Shown here one piece after another: positions 24,201 to 39,200 of a stretch of 64,000 nt of DNA (the first letter of the stretch is position 1; each line of letters starts with the position of its first letter). The stretch covers positions 2,401,001-2,465,000 of the forward strand of contig CM061105.1 of the NCBI GenBank assembly GCA_030770545.1, written 5' to 3'. A program made the translations under genes and the position numbers. This stretch comes from Macropodus opercularis. Its lineage: Eukaryota; Chordata; Actinopteri; Anabantiformes; Osphronemidae. Below the pieces are notes generated by a model. That model worked only from the letters and a program-made list of their open reading frames with translations, had not been told where the DNA came from and did not search any database.

Positions 24201-27200
24201 CATATTGTAAATCAAAGCCTTACCTCCCAGCAATTATGACCCCAATATCCTGTCCAGAGCAGATATCCTCCAGAATAAAAGCTTCATCACAGGTGGACAT
24301 GTTAATGTGGGTCAAGTTGGGTTTGCACACATCTAGCCAGTAAGGAGTGTGCTGACCAGTAGATAGCTGAAGAATGTCCGTTATTAGTGCTGTCACACAC
24401 AGGCCAAAGATATGGACACCTATGAAATATAATAGGTTTTATATTTCTTCCATTATTTATCAGTTATGTTACTGTTCCAGTTGGTTCATTTGTTTATTCA
24501 TAAATTATTTACTTCAATAGATAGTAACAGTCATTAAACTATGCCTATAATCAATTGTGGATATAACCTTGCATGCTCTCACCTATGAACCGTACAGCTC
24601 GGCGAATGTAAGAGTTGAAGTTACAGCCTGCTGCATTGATGTTGGCTTCAGTACGGGCAGTTGATGACTTCTTCGACAAATAGCAGTAAAGAATGGCTTC
24701 TCCTATCAGAATCTACAGACATAGAGACAGAAGAAAATTTGTCACCGTATACAGTCAATTGTGTATATTTTTGGAGAGTGATGAAATCTTTATAATTTTG
24801 CCCATGTTTCAATATTTAGATAACAAATTTGTGTGTTGTAGGATCCAATGTGTGTAAAATGTGTAGAATTTGCAGTTGAGCATGGTAGTCTTCTTTTTTG
24901 TGGAATTTCATAGAATTTTGGAAATAATTTTTCAGCCACAGTATCACATGAGCTAAACATTAATTGTGACAAAATGCTACTGTATGATCTGACATTAAAC
25001 ACTGTTAAACAAACTGCTCTTCTAGAGCTGAAACTTAGACCGAGACAGACAGACAAAATTTCATGTTTCTAACATGCAGAAATTTATTACACCACTAGAC
25101 GGTGGCACAGCAAACACACTCCCTTACTTACAGAAAACAAAACGTCCTCCTTGGGGCGGAGGGCAAGACTGTGACACACTGACCATATTTGACGTGAACT
25201 TGCATATGATAATTTGACAATTCACCCACAGTGCTCTCCAACACCTGGAGGGGTTTTGTTGTCCTTCTCTTCTACGCTTCCTGTTTTTATTTCCAGTTTC
25301 CTGTCCTTGAAGTAAGTTGTCACTTTGCGTTCTGTCTCTTGTCAAGTAATTCGTATCTGCCACTTCTTTTACCTTGTCTGGTAGATCGGTTATTGGTTGG
25401 TAAATTCTGTTACTTGCTATTCATGTTACTATGTTAAGTTGTTGATTAGTACTCTGTTAGATTCAGTTACCTTGTTAACTGTCACTGTTTGATTATATAC
25501 TTTTGTCATTTTTTGTCATCGTTAAGTCCATGTTTCTTCTTCTCAGTCATCCAGGTGAAGTTGTCTGAACGTTGAGTCATGGCAACTGGACTTCTTTTCT
25601 GTAGAAACGTTTCACCACCTATCCAGGTAGCTTAGGTAGGTTGGAGTGTTGCATCACTGATTGGCTGACTGACGGTAAGCATATCGCGTCACTTCCTGTC
25701 ACAGAGGTTTGCTGCTGGTCTGTTGCTGGATGCAGCAGCGTTTTTGTTAAACGACTCTCCTCACTTTTATCTCTTTACTGTTGTTTTTCTAACTTATTTC
25801 AATTGTCTAAGGGTTGCACGCTTGTAATACTCAAGCACCTTATTCCCCTTTCATTAAAAGCACTGCTAATTTCGTAGCTTTCTGGTCTTTTCAGCTAAGC
25901 TATCTTAACTTTCTGCTATGGCCTCTCTGTCACCTTCTCCTTCTTTTTCTTGCTCGGTGTGCCTTATGTTTAGCTCGTCCTCTGCCTCCATTAGTGTTAA
26001 TGGTATCTGTAATAAGTGTGAGATAGTGGCAGCGCTGGAGGCGAGGCTGACTGATTTGGAATCTCGGCTCCGCACTGTGGAAAACAGCTAGTCAGCTAGT
26101 CAGGCTCTCAGAGCCTCTTAGCTTAGCTGCTACTCGTCCCTCAGTGGATCCCGAGCAGCCGGGATGTGACTGGGTGACAGTTCGTAGGAGTCGTAGTTCT
26201 AGGCAGTCGCCCACGGTTCACCACCAGCCACTTCACGTTTCAAACAGATTTTCCCCACTCAACGACTCACCCGCTGAGAAACCCACCCTGATCATTGGTG
26301 ACTCCATAGTCAGAAACGTGAAGCTAGAGACTCCAGCTGTCATAGTTAAGTGCATTCCTGGGGCCAGAGCGGGCGACATCCAGTCTTACCTAAAGCTGCA
26401 TAAGGATAAGCGTAAATACAGTAAGATCATAATACACGCAGGAACTAATGACTCCCGGTTACGCCAATCGGAAGTCACTAAAACTAACATTGAGTCGGTG
26501 TGTTCGTTTGCCAAATTGATGTCGGACTCCGTAGTTTTCTCTGGTTCCTACCCAATGTGACCAGCGACGACATGTTTAGCCGCCTGTCATCGCTTCACCG
26601 CTGGCTGTCTAGGTGGTGTCCAGCAAACGATGTGGGCTTCGTAGACAATTGGAGCAGTTTTTGGGGAAAACCTGGGCTGATTAGAAGATCTCTCTAGTAA
26701 TATGGCCAAGTTGATTAGACTCCCTAAACCATGACCCAGAGTGGAGCCACATCAGGATCCTGAACCACAGAGCAGAAAACACTGCCACTTCCACTGAAGC
26801 CAGGAAGAAGGAAAACAATTCTCAGGACTTGTGGCTACACCAGATGGGCCTACAACAAGGCCCTGGAAAAGGACAATAGAAAACCTAAGACCCAGAGCCA
26901 GCGGAAGAACCTGGTCATTCCTTACATGGCCAGAGTTTCACAAAAGCTCAAAAGGACTTTTGGAAACTACCGTCTACTTCAAACTTTTTTGACAAATAAA
27001 TTGGGCGTGCAAAATTATTCAGCCCCCTTAAGTTAAGCCTTTGTAGCACCACCTTTTGCTGCAATTACAGCTGTAAGTCGCTTGGGGTATGTCTCTATCA
27101 GTTTTGCACATCGAGAGACTGACATTTTTGGCCATTTCTCCATGCAAAACAGCTCGAGCTCAGTGAGGTTTGATGGAGAGCGTTTGTGAACAGCAGTTTT

Positions 27201-30200
27201 CAGTTCTTTCCACAGATTTTCGATTGGATTCAGGTCTGGACTTTGACTTGGCCATTCTAACACCTGGATATGTTTATTTGTGAAACATTCCATTGTACAT
27301 TTTGCTTTATGTTTTGGATCATTGTCTTGTTGGAAGACAAATCTCCGTCCCAGTCTCAGGTCTTTTGCAGACTCCATCAAGTTTCCTTCCAGAATGGTCC
27401 TATATTTGGCTCCATCCATCTTCCCATAAATTTTAACCATCTTCCCTGTCCCTGCTGAAGAAAAGCAAACCATGATGCTGCCACCACCATGTTTGACAGT
27501 GGAGATGGTGTGTTCAGGGTGATGAGCTGTGTTGCTTTTACGGCAAACATAACGTTTTGCATTGTTGCCAAAACGTTCGATTTTGGTTTCATCTGACCAG
27601 AGCACCTTCTTCCACATGCTTGGTGTGTCTCCCAGGTGGCTTGTGGCAAACTTTAAACAACACTTTTTATGGATATCTTTAAGAAATGGCTTTCTTCTTG
27701 CCACTCTTCCATAAAGGCCAAATTTGTGCAGTATACGACTGATGGTTGTCCTATGGACAGAGTCTCCCACCTCAGCTGTAGATCTCTGCAGTTCATCCAG
27801 AGTGATCATGGGCCTCTTTGGCTGCATCTCTGATCAGTCTTCTCCTTGTATGAGCTGAAAGTTTAGAGGGACGGCCAGGTCTTTGTAGATTTGCAGTGGT
27901 CTGATGCTCCTTCCATTTCAATATTATCGCTTGCACAGCAAGGGATGTTTAAAGCTTGGGAAATCACGGTTTCATCCAATTCCAGTTTCAGTCCTCTTAC
28001 CTTGTCTGCAAATTCCTCAGGGTTTTGGATGTGATGGTCTGTCCAACCAGAGGTGCCAGGATAGTGGCCAAGTGTTTTGCAATGTTATATGTGACCGAGT
28101 TGATGCTGCTGATTATGGGTCTGAGCGGGGCTCCCTCCTTGTGGATCTTAGGAAGTCTGTAAATGCAGGGAGTGGCCTCTCTAGGATACAGGTGGTGGTA
28201 TGTCATCCTGTCGATGGTCTGCTCTGTTTCCAGCACTTTGAGATGAGCTATGATTTTCTTTTTGTAGCTGCTGGTGGGGTCTCTTTTAAGCTTCTTGTAG
28301 GTGTGTTGGTCCTCTAACAGTGACACAACCTTTTGATGGTAGTGTGCGGCGTTCAGAACAACAGTGCATCTTCCTTTGTCCATCGGCAGTATGGTGATGG
28401 TTTCGTCCCTGCTGAGGGCTGAGAGCGCACTTCTCTCCTGCCTGGTCAGGTTGGGTTGTGGTGGCTGTGCACTGTGACTTTGAGCCGTAGTTGTTCAGCT
28501 TCTGACGATGGTAAGTTGTTGTTCCTAATGGCAGACTCTGTGGCTGTGATGAAATCCACGACAGGAACCTCCTTGGGTGTGATGGCAAAGTTAAGGCCTT
28601 TAGCCAGGACGTCCCTCTCAGACTGGGAAAGTTCCCTGTCCGAGAGGTTCTTCACCCATTTGTCTTTGGAGTCATCTGTTGTGAAACCATCTTCTTCCTT
28701 CCTCCAAGTGTGTTCTCCTGCTGTATGTTTTCGGGACCAACCTCAACCTTGTAAGTTGTTAAACTTGAATTTGTGAAGAGAACAAGTTGACCATTCAGGA
28801 CCCAGCCAGACCAGTTTTATTTTGTGGATTGTTTGAAATTTGTTTGTCTGAATTTGTTTGTTTTGATTGTCCACAGCCTGAAGCAGAAAACCCGGAAACT
28901 AAAAAGGCAGTGACAAATGGCGTGAATCCTGCATGGAAAGACATAAAGATATAATAAAGCTCTTTGTGTTGTAAAATCACATATTCATCATTAATTGAGG
29001 AAAATAAAAACAACCCTAGGTTTTTTTTAGCACTGTAGCCAGGCTGACTAAGAGTCATAGCTGTGTTGAGCCTAGTCACCCTTTAAAACTCAGCAGCAAT
29101 TACTTTATAAATTTCTTTACTAAGGAAATTGTAACCATTATAGAAAAAAAATCTGCACATCCAACAGATTTAGATTTCCTGGTTAGACCTTTGTCTTACT
29201 TAGACACTTTCCCCCCATAGATCAGACTGAGTTAACTTCAATAATTAACTCTGCTAAATCTTCTCTGACACACAGGCCCAACTAGATTACTCAAACAAGT
29301 CCTTCCGTTAATTCGCACATCCACATTAAATCAAATCAACCAATCTATACTATCAGGCTATGTACCACAGGCTTTTAGGGTTGCTGTGGTCAAACCTTTA
29401 TTGAAAAAAACCCACACTCAACCCTAGAGAACTAGAAACTATAGGCCAATATTTAATCTGCCCTTTATTTCTAAAACTCTGGGAAAAAATTGTAGCTAAA
29501 CAATGACCACCTGCGTAGAAATAACCTAAATGAAGATTTCCAGTCAGGATTCAGACACATCATAGCACAGAAACAGCTCTGATTAAAGTCATGTCTAATG
29601 ATTTTCTCAAGCTTCAAACAATGGTCTAATTTCTGTACTTTTCCTGTCAGATCTTAGTGCAGCATTCGATACCATTGATCACAACATTCTATTAGAGACT
29701 GGAACATAGCATTGGACTAAAGGCAAAGCACTGGGATAGTTTAAGTCTTATCTGTTGAACAGATTCCAATTTGTTCATGTTCACAATCAATCTTCCATCC
29801 GCACAAGAATTAGCTTTGGAGTGCCACAGGGTTCTGTGCTTGGCCCAACCCTTTTCAGTCTATACATGTCTCCTCTCGGTAATAATATTAGGACATGCTA
29901 CATTAGCTTCTCTGCATTGCTTCCTGTAAAATCTAGGATAGAATTAATAATTCTTCTCACTTACAAAGCTCTATCTTATCTTAAAGACCTCATGGCTCCT
30001 TATGCTCCCTTCAGAACGCTTCGTTCTCAGAGCGCTGGTCTACTTGCGCTTCCTAGATTTATTAAACGTAGAATGGGAGGCAGAGCCTTTAGCTGCCATG
30101 TGGAACCAGTTTGCAGTCAAGGTTTGAGAAGCAGACACCCTCTTTACTAAAACAAGGCTTAAAACCTTCCTTTTTGAAAAAGCTTATAGTTAGAGATGGT

Positions 30201-33200
30201 TCTGATCACTCTGAACTATCTCTTAGTTAAGCTGCTATAGGCTCAGACTGGTGGGGGACCTCCTTCATTCACTGAGCTCTTCTGTTTTTCAATCTATCTA
30301 TTCCATCCACTAACATGTCTCCACATACACATGTGACTAACTTTCGGTTTTTCTCTCCTAGTTGTGCTTCTCTCTTTCTGTCTCTCTCTCTATTCTCATC
30401 TACAGGTATCGTCAGACTCAGAGCCGTGTGTCTCCAGTGTTCAGTTGCTGGTCCAACCATCCTGCCTGTGTCTGTTGCTGCTTATTTTGTTGTGGTTGTG
30501 TTCTTTTCTCTTTTCTCTATCCCCTCACCCCAACCGGTCAAGGCAGATGGCCGCCCACACTGATCCTGCGTCTGCTGGAGTTTTTTTCCTCTATAGAGGG
30601 AGTTTTTCGGCTGTTGCTATTAAAATGTACAATTTATTGATTGGCTACATTTAAAAGCTGCTCCATGTGGGATTTGTTGGGTTTAGTTTTATATGGCCTT
30701 ACTTGTAAACAACTTTTGTTGTGAATCGGTGCTATATAAATAAAATTGACTTGAATTGAATATAATATTTCAACCTGTCTATTGACACTGCAACATTGAA
30801 TAGTCCTAATAGACCCATACACTCACTAAACATATGTTGAAGTCTGCATTGTCTATATTTCATAGTACATTGGGTTATGGTCAGACTCAAACTAATCTTT
30901 CTTTTAAATAGACTTAGTTCATTTAGTGTGTAACTCTCTCTTCTATACAGGTGAAATAGTTTACAACAGATCAGTTGCATGTTAGGAGCAGAGAGATGTG
31001 GAACCTTGGACAGAGCATGAGACACAAGAACAGAAAACACGTGATGGTTTTGGAATTAAGTGTTTTGTTGTTGTTTTTTTTAAACAGTTACACTGATGTA
31101 TACAGTACAAATTATAATTATTATACCACCTGAGTGTGTGAGAAAAAGAGGGAGATGGTGTCCTGAATGTCAAGCTGGCAGTCCGTTGCAGTGGGTGTTT
31201 CTCCACTCCTCTCTTGCGTTTGTCCTGAGTATTAAAGTCATCAATGTTTTGTGGAAAGTGCTGTAATAGGAAGGTCTGTCACTATAAACTTTTTCAAGCG
31301 ATGCATGTAGAACTTACCTTTGACCTGGAAACACTACTAAAATCAAAGGAGGGGGTTCTTAGTGAGTCTGTTACGTCAATGGGGAGTTTATTGTTGTCAC
31401 AATGTGCTTTCAGTGTTTGCATCTAAGATGCATGGCGGCAAGTGGCTTTCTTGCTTTGTAGCTTTTGCTCTTCTTGAGGTTTTGTTTCATCTTTTCATTT
31501 CTGGTTCAGGATTTACTTCGGGTCCAGTCCCTCTTCAAAGTTTCTTGTTTCCAGTCTTGTGGCAGGAAAAACAACACATCCATTATCTTATCCACTTTTC
31601 CTTGTTAGGGCCACGTGTTTGCTGTAGCCAATCCCAACTATCACTGGGCAAGAGGCATGTTAAACCCTGGACAAGTAGCCAGCAAGTTCGGTACCAAAAC
31701 ATAGAGACGTACAACCATTCACACATTAGCACTATATAGGCAATGTAGTGCCACCAATTAACTACCCTAAATACCTACCTCGGACACAAGAAACTGCAAC
31801 TTACATACTCAAAACTGAACTGAAAATGTGATATTGTTGAGAAATGCATCTGGCCAAAATGGCAGTTTACATGAATTCTAATGAGTCAATATAGCCAATT
31901 AATTCACATTGAATGCTAGTATGAATGTAACTGTGCTAAGTGAACTGTGGATGTTGGAAAAAGGCTTTTCCATTGTATATTAAATGTAAAAGTTTGTGTG
32001 ATGTGTAGGTCCAGCATGATGAATTAATGTCATGATTTACTTACAGTAACAGTGGGAGCAGCGAAGGCCAAACTGAAAAGCAGAGGCAGTGGGCAAACCT
32101 CCTGTCTTGGCGGGATGTAGGGCAGAGATAGACTGCGGTCATTACAGCTGTACCCAGAATGCACTGGTTGGAAAATATCTGTCAGCTCCAAGAAGTAAAG
32201 ACTAATTACAGACGAGGCCAGGATAGGGAGCTGCAGCAAGAAATAAAGAACACAAAAGAATTTAGATAGGGTTAAATACAGACTTGCCACAGAGACCCTG
32301 GAATACAGGATTACATAAGGTTTTGCAGCTGTTAATTGTAAATGCAGCCGAAGGAGCTGCAGAGAGCAGTGAAAGCAAGGTAACAACTAATATAACACAT
32401 TTTGCTAAATAATGCAATTACATTTTAAATAGCAATACAAAATAAGTAAGCACTGTTGCCACAGCTAGAAAAAGCCACGTTTGCCGATACCTGCTAATTG
32501 TGCAAAAATGTGGGAATGGAAGTCTGAATATAGTTTGTGCATGTGTGGCCCTGTGATTCACCAATGACACAACTAGTAAAACAAAAAATGAGAGACCCCA
32601 GGTGCAAAAGTTAAAGGCTGCTATCTGATCAACCTTGGCTTGTCTAACATACAGTACCACATGATTCAAAGAGGTATACTGTGATAGCTCACTATTCTTA
32701 AAGTACCTGTAGGAGACAGATGTTTGAGTAGTGAGTGGGTGGTGGTGGGGGGAAGCTTACTTTTGTTGATCGCTTACCCTCATGGTTATGGTGTTTATGT
32801 CAGCTGTGGATTATCTGAACCTTTATGAATTGGATGTGTTTCAGTGTGTGGATGTCTGAACATGACCCTTTTCTCTTTTTTTATATAAAATAAATGATTT
32901 TGTACTAAATTGGACTATCTCTTGGACAACGTGCATTAGACAGTTTCCCCTACTCAGCGGGCGGCTTGATATTATGTTAGACAGTCATAAACATTTGTCA
33001 GCAAAAAGGGAGAAATCATTGGCAAAGAAGCCTTGTGCATTTTCAGTGCAAGCAGCTAGGACACGCTTACGAAAGCAGCCTGCCTGACAAAGCCTGCGGA
33101 CGGGAAGATGGTGGGGTCTTTCGCCTGTGTTTTTTTGTGCATGGACGTGTTCTCCATTATGAGAGAAAGCAGATGTGCTGCATGTTCTTGTAAAAAAGCG

Positions 33201-36200
33201 GCTACGCTGTTCAGTATGGTGCATACTGACTGAAGTTCATTGGGAATTTGTGTACTGGGGCTCTGTGTGTGTTTGGCTTTAAGAAACTGCTGTTGAAATT
33301 GATGCCATTGACTTACGTTAGATTTCTGTTTGACGCTTGTTGTTTTGAATGTTTAAAATAAGTGAATCACTTTCTGTTGAAAACCTGAGAAGGATAAAAG
33401 AGCAATCATGCTCACTGAGACAGCTATTACAAACAAAACTTAGACTATCCAAACTGAGCGAAAAAGGCATGCAAATAAAGTGAAGAGCATGATTGCATCG
33501 CTCAAAGAATTAATAAAAGGTGATATAGTGGCAGCGCTGGAGGCGAGGCTGACTGATTTGGAATCTCGGCTCCACACTGTGGAAAACCAGTCAGCCTCCT
33601 AGCTTAGCTGTTACTCGTCCCTCAGTGGGTCCCGAGCAGCCGGGATGTGACTGGGTGACGGTTCGTAGGAGTCGTAGTTCTAGGCAGTCGCCCACGGTTC
33701 ACCACCAGCCGCTTCACGTTTCAAACAGATTTTCCCCACTCAGCGACACACCCGCTGAGAAACCCACCCTGATCATTGGTGACTCCATAGTCAGAAACGT
33801 GAAGTTAGAGACGCCAGCGGTCATAGTTAAGTGCATTCCTGGGGCCAGAGCGGGCGACATCCAGTCTTACCTGAAGCTCCTGCATAAGGATAAGCGTAAA
33901 TACAGTAAGATCGTAATACACGCAGGAACTAATTACTCCCGGTTACGCCAATCGGAAGTCACTAAAACAAACATTGAGTCGGTGTGTTCGTTTGCCAAAA
34001 CGATGTCGGACTCCGTAGTTTTCTCTGGTTCCTACCCAATGTGACCAGCGACGACATGTTTAGCCGCCTGTCGTCGCTTCACCGCTGGCTGTCTAGGTGG
34101 TGTCCAGCAAACGATGTGGGCTTTGTAGACAATTAGAGCAGTTTTTGGGGAAAACCTAGGCTGATTAGAAGAGACGGCGTCCATCCCACCTTGGATGGAG
34201 CGTCTCTGCTCTCTAGTAACATGGCCAAGTTGATTAGACTCCCTAAACCATGACCCAGAGTGGAGCCCAGGACGCAGAGTCGCAGTCTTACACGCCTCTC
34301 TGCAGACTCTCAGCTGCCACCCGCTCGTAGCTGTAACACTCCCATCGAGACTGTGTCTGCTCCCCGACCACCTAAATTATATAAATCAGAAATAAATAAA
34401 AGAGGAGTGATTCACAGGAATCTAATAAACATCAAGACAACTCCTCTTACAGAACAAAGTAACAATAAAATAACTAAATGTGGTCTAAATATCAGATCTC
34501 TCTCTCTTCTAAATCTCTGTTAATAAATGACTTGATAGATTTATTTAGTCTCACTGAAACCTGGCTGCAGCAGGATGAATACGTTTGTCTGAATGAGTCA
34601 ACTCCAACCAGTCACATCAACCATCATATTCCTAGAAGTTCAGGTAGAGGTGGAGGAATATATAACTCAGATTTATTAATTATTCCTAGCCCTAAACATA
34701 ACTATAATTCTTTTGAAAGCCTCACTCTGAGCCTTTCTCACTCAGACTGTAAAACCCAGAAACCAGTTGTGTTCTGTGTTGTTCTTAACTGAATTCTCAG
34801 AGTTTTTATCTAACTTAGTTCTCAGCACAGATAAAGTGATTGTAGTGGGCGACTTTAACATTCATGTAGATGTTGACAGTAACTGTCTCAACATTGCATT
34901 TAATTCACTACTGGATTCTATTGGTTTTAGTCAGCATGTGAATGAACCCACTCACTGTCTTAATCATACTCTGGATCTTGTCCTGACTTATAGGGTTGAG
35001 ATTGATCATTTAAAAGTTCTCCCTCAAAACCCTCTGTTATCTGACCATTTCTTAATAACGTTTGAATTTACCATAACAGGCCTGACAACAGTTGCAAATA
35101 TGTTCTATTACAGCAGATGTTTATCTGATGATGCTGTTGTTAGATTTAAGGAGATGATTCCATCATCTTTTGTCTCATTCCCTTGTACCTACACAGAGGA
35201 GAGCAGTCATCTGAATCATGAGCAGGTAGATTGTCTTGTTGATGATGCTGCAGCTTCACTGTGTACAATTTTAGACACTGTCGCTCCTCTGAAGAAGAAG
35301 GCAGTGAATCAGAGGAGGTTGGCTCCATGGTATAACTCAGAGATCCGCAGCTTTAAGCAGAGGACTCGAAAACTAGAAAGACAGTGGCGTTCCAACAAAT
35401 TAGGTGAATCCTGTCTAGCATGGAAAAACAGTTTAATACTGTATAAAAAAGCACTTCGGGTTGCTAGAACCACATACTATTCGTCATTAATTGAGGAAAA
35501 TAAAAACAACCCCAGGTTTCTTTTCAGCACTGTAGCCAGGCTGACTAAGAGTCATAGTTGTGTTGAGCCTAGTGTCCCTCTAAATCTCAGCAGCAACGAC
35601 TTTATGTATTTCTTTACCAATAAAATCATAACCATTAGAGAAAAGATCTATCAGAACAAAAGTCAACAAAAGTCATAAACCGATCTGCAGATCCAACAGC
35701 CTTAGATCTGCTGGTTAGACCTATGTCTGTTTTTCCCCCATAGATCACACTGAGTTAACTTCAATAATTAACTCTGCTAAATCAGCTACTTGTCTCTTAG
35801 ACCCAATCCCAACTAGATTACTCAAAGAAATTCTACCATTAATCAGCACGTCCATATTAAATCAAATCAACCAATCGCTGGTTACAGGCTACGTACCACA
35901 GGCTTTTAAGGTTGCTGTAGTCAAACCTTTATTGAAAAAAACTACTCTTGACCCTAGAGAACTTGCAAATTATAGGCCTATATCCAATCTGCCCTTTATT
36001 TCTAAAGTTCTTGAAAAAACCGTAGCTAAACAACTATGTGACCACCTGCGTAGAAATAACCTATATGAAGATTTCCAGTCAGGATTCAGATTACATCATA
36101 GCACAGAAACAGCTCTGATTAGAGTCACTAATGATCTTCTCACAGCTTCAGACAATGGCCTAGTTTCTGTACTTGTCCTGTTAGATCTTAGTGCAGCATT

Positions 36201-39200
36201 TGATACGATAGATCACAAGATTCTATTGCAGAAACTGGAACATAGCGTTGGGATTAAAGGAAAAGCACTGGGATGGTTTAAGTCTTATCTGTTGAACAGA
36301 TTCCAATTTGTTCATGTTTATGATCAATCTTCCATCCACACAGGAATTAGCTTTGGAGTGCCACAGGGTTCTGTGCTTGGTCCAATACTTTTCAGTCTTT
36401 ACATGTCTCCCCTTGGTAATATTATTAGAAAACATTCTATAACTTTCCACTGCTATGCAGATGATACTCAGTTATATTTGCCCATGAAACCAGAGGAAAC
36501 AAACCAGTTAGTCAAACTTCAAACTTGTTTAAATGATATTAAATCCTGGATGTCCCATAACTTTCTACAACTGAATTCAGATAAAACTGAGGTTATTATA
36601 ATTGGTGCTAAAAACCACAGAGACTCATTATTGAATTAGATTGTTACTCTGGATGACATAACGTTAGCTTCAAGTTCTACTGTGACATTGTTGACCAAGA
36701 TCTGTCCTTTACACCATATATTAAAGAAATTTCTAGAACCGCCTACTTCCACCTGAGGAATAAAATTAGGAGCATCCTCTCACAGAGTGAAGCTGAAAAA
36801 TTAATCCATGCATTTGTTACCTCTAGGCTAGACTACTGTAACTCGCTACTCATAGGTTGTCCCAATAACTCTTTGAAAATCCTCCAATTAATTCAAAATG
36901 CTACAGCCAGAGTCTGACTGGACTTAGGAAGAGAGATCACATTTCTCCAACATTAGCTTCTCTGCATTTGCTCCCTGTCAAATCTAGGATAGAATTCAAA
37001 ATTCTTCTCCTCACCTACAAAGCTCTTCATAATAAAGCTCCATCTTATCTTAAAGACCTCATGGCTCCTTATGCTCCCAACAGAACGCTTCGTTCTCAGA
37101 GCGCTGGTCTGCTTGTGGTTCCTAGAGTTTCTAAATGTAGAATGGGAGGCAGAGCCTTTAGCTACCAAGCTCCTCTCCTATGGAACCAGCTTCCAGTCCA
37201 GGTTCGAGAAGCAGACACCCTCTCTAGTTTTAAAACTAGGCTTAAAACCTTCCTTTTTGACAAAGTGTATAGTTAGAGATAGTTCTGGTCACTCTGAACC
37301 ATCTCTTAGTTAAGCTGCTATAGACTTAGATCAGGGGTGTCAAACTCAAATACACAGTGGGCCAAAATTGAAAACTGGAACGAAGTCGCGGGCCAACATT
37401 GATATTTACTGGGAAAAAAACATGGGTATGGAACAAGCAAAGATTGACTAGACTATTTCCGTAAAAAAATGCACTGTGAATGCTGTAATGCTGAATTTAT
37501 TCCCAAGAACCGTTGACGGTAACTGGAGAGTTTAAAGGTAGTTTAAGAAAAATCCAAGTGGTAAAAAAAGAGCTAAACATGTTCAGAACAAGTTAAAAGT
37601 CTTAAATTTCAAAATAAAGCATAATGAAGTAATATTAGAAGATTTCGTTTCTTAAAAGGAAAAACATCTGTTTTGGCTGCCTGTGTACTGGGTACATCAG
37701 TAATGAGTGTAGAGCAGAGTGTAGAATGAGTAAAATCTGTGGTTACAGTATTCTCCATATTACCACAAGGTGAAGCAAGAGGTCGAACCTGGCATTGAGG
37801 CAAATGGTAATACTGTTATAGTTCAGACTAGTGGTCTTACTGGGGCAAGTGAACAAAATTGCAAACTTGCCATCATTGGTGAGTTTGAGTGGTGAGTGGG
37901 TGGTGGGGGAACGTCTATTTTTGCTGACCGCTTATGCTCATGTTTATGGTTTTGCCCGCTTAATTGAATTGCGGGAATTGGATGTGTTTCAATGTGTGGA
38001 TATCTGAAGATTCCCTTTTTTCCCCTTTTATATAAAATAAAGGATTTTGTACGAAACTTGGACTATCTCCTGGACAGAGTGCATCAGGCAGTTTCCCCTA
38101 CTTATATATTATACTACTTAATATTTGACAGTCGTCAGTAGCTTTTAATGTTTAATGTGTGTAGACTAAGTACATTTTTGCATTCACTTGTCAAAGTCAG
38201 TAGGGATACATTTAGGTTACAGGAGAGTTCTCAGCATATAAGATCTACATTCTGAGCCAGTCAATCAACAGAGCCTTTATCAGACACATGTAGACAAATA
38301 GATCAGTGCATAGAGGACGTTTATTGTACACAGAGGTGCAAGAGGACTAGAAGGAAAGATTCCAGAAGAATATCAAAATTGACCAGAAGCAGGCTCTCTC
38401 TTTAGAATAGAGGACTTGCAAGTCTTTCTCTGTCAGCTTTATCCTGTAAACTGCCTCAGATTACTCAAGCAGGTCTTCTGTAAAAAGATAACTGGTGCAG
38501 GCCAAGCTATTCTGGAAGTGTTACAAGAAAAAGAAAGAAATATGGAAATACAGCATCTAGAAGAATACTGAAAGAGGAAGATGAAGCCAAAACTAAAGTT
38601 AAGGTGAAGGAGAGCATTTGGCTCTACAAAATGCTTTTTTTATATTTGACATATCTTTCAAAGCTAAATGTTGACTCTTCAAACAAAAATGCAACAGAGC
38701 TGGTTAAGGTATTGGCTGATGTTTTAAGTGCCAACAGAAATCCTATTCCTGAACCTTAAATATTCAGTGTGTGCTTCCTCCGGACTGACAAAACATATTG
38801 GACAACTGCTAAACATGGTCCCTACATGTGAACTGTCCAGTCAATGAATGAAGGGGATTTTTGATGCCACAGATTGAAGTGAAGATACATAAACTGAAGT
38901 AGCTGTATTTACAACACAAGTCCGTGTTTCTCCCTTAAAGCAGAAAGATAAAAACATGGCCTCTGCTATCTGACTTTAACATAAATACATCGGCGCAATG
39001 TCATTTTATGTCAGACTGTCTTTCAGTCTTCATACTGTATTGACATATAATTGCCCCTGACAAATAAAACAGTTTGTAAAGGTAATTCCAACATTAAAAG
39101 CTGTTGTATTACAGTATTACAAAACTGTTTCTGATTTGGTTCATAGCTACAGACATGTATACATATATTTGTGCTTACTCTAGTTAGTAGCTTTTCTTTT

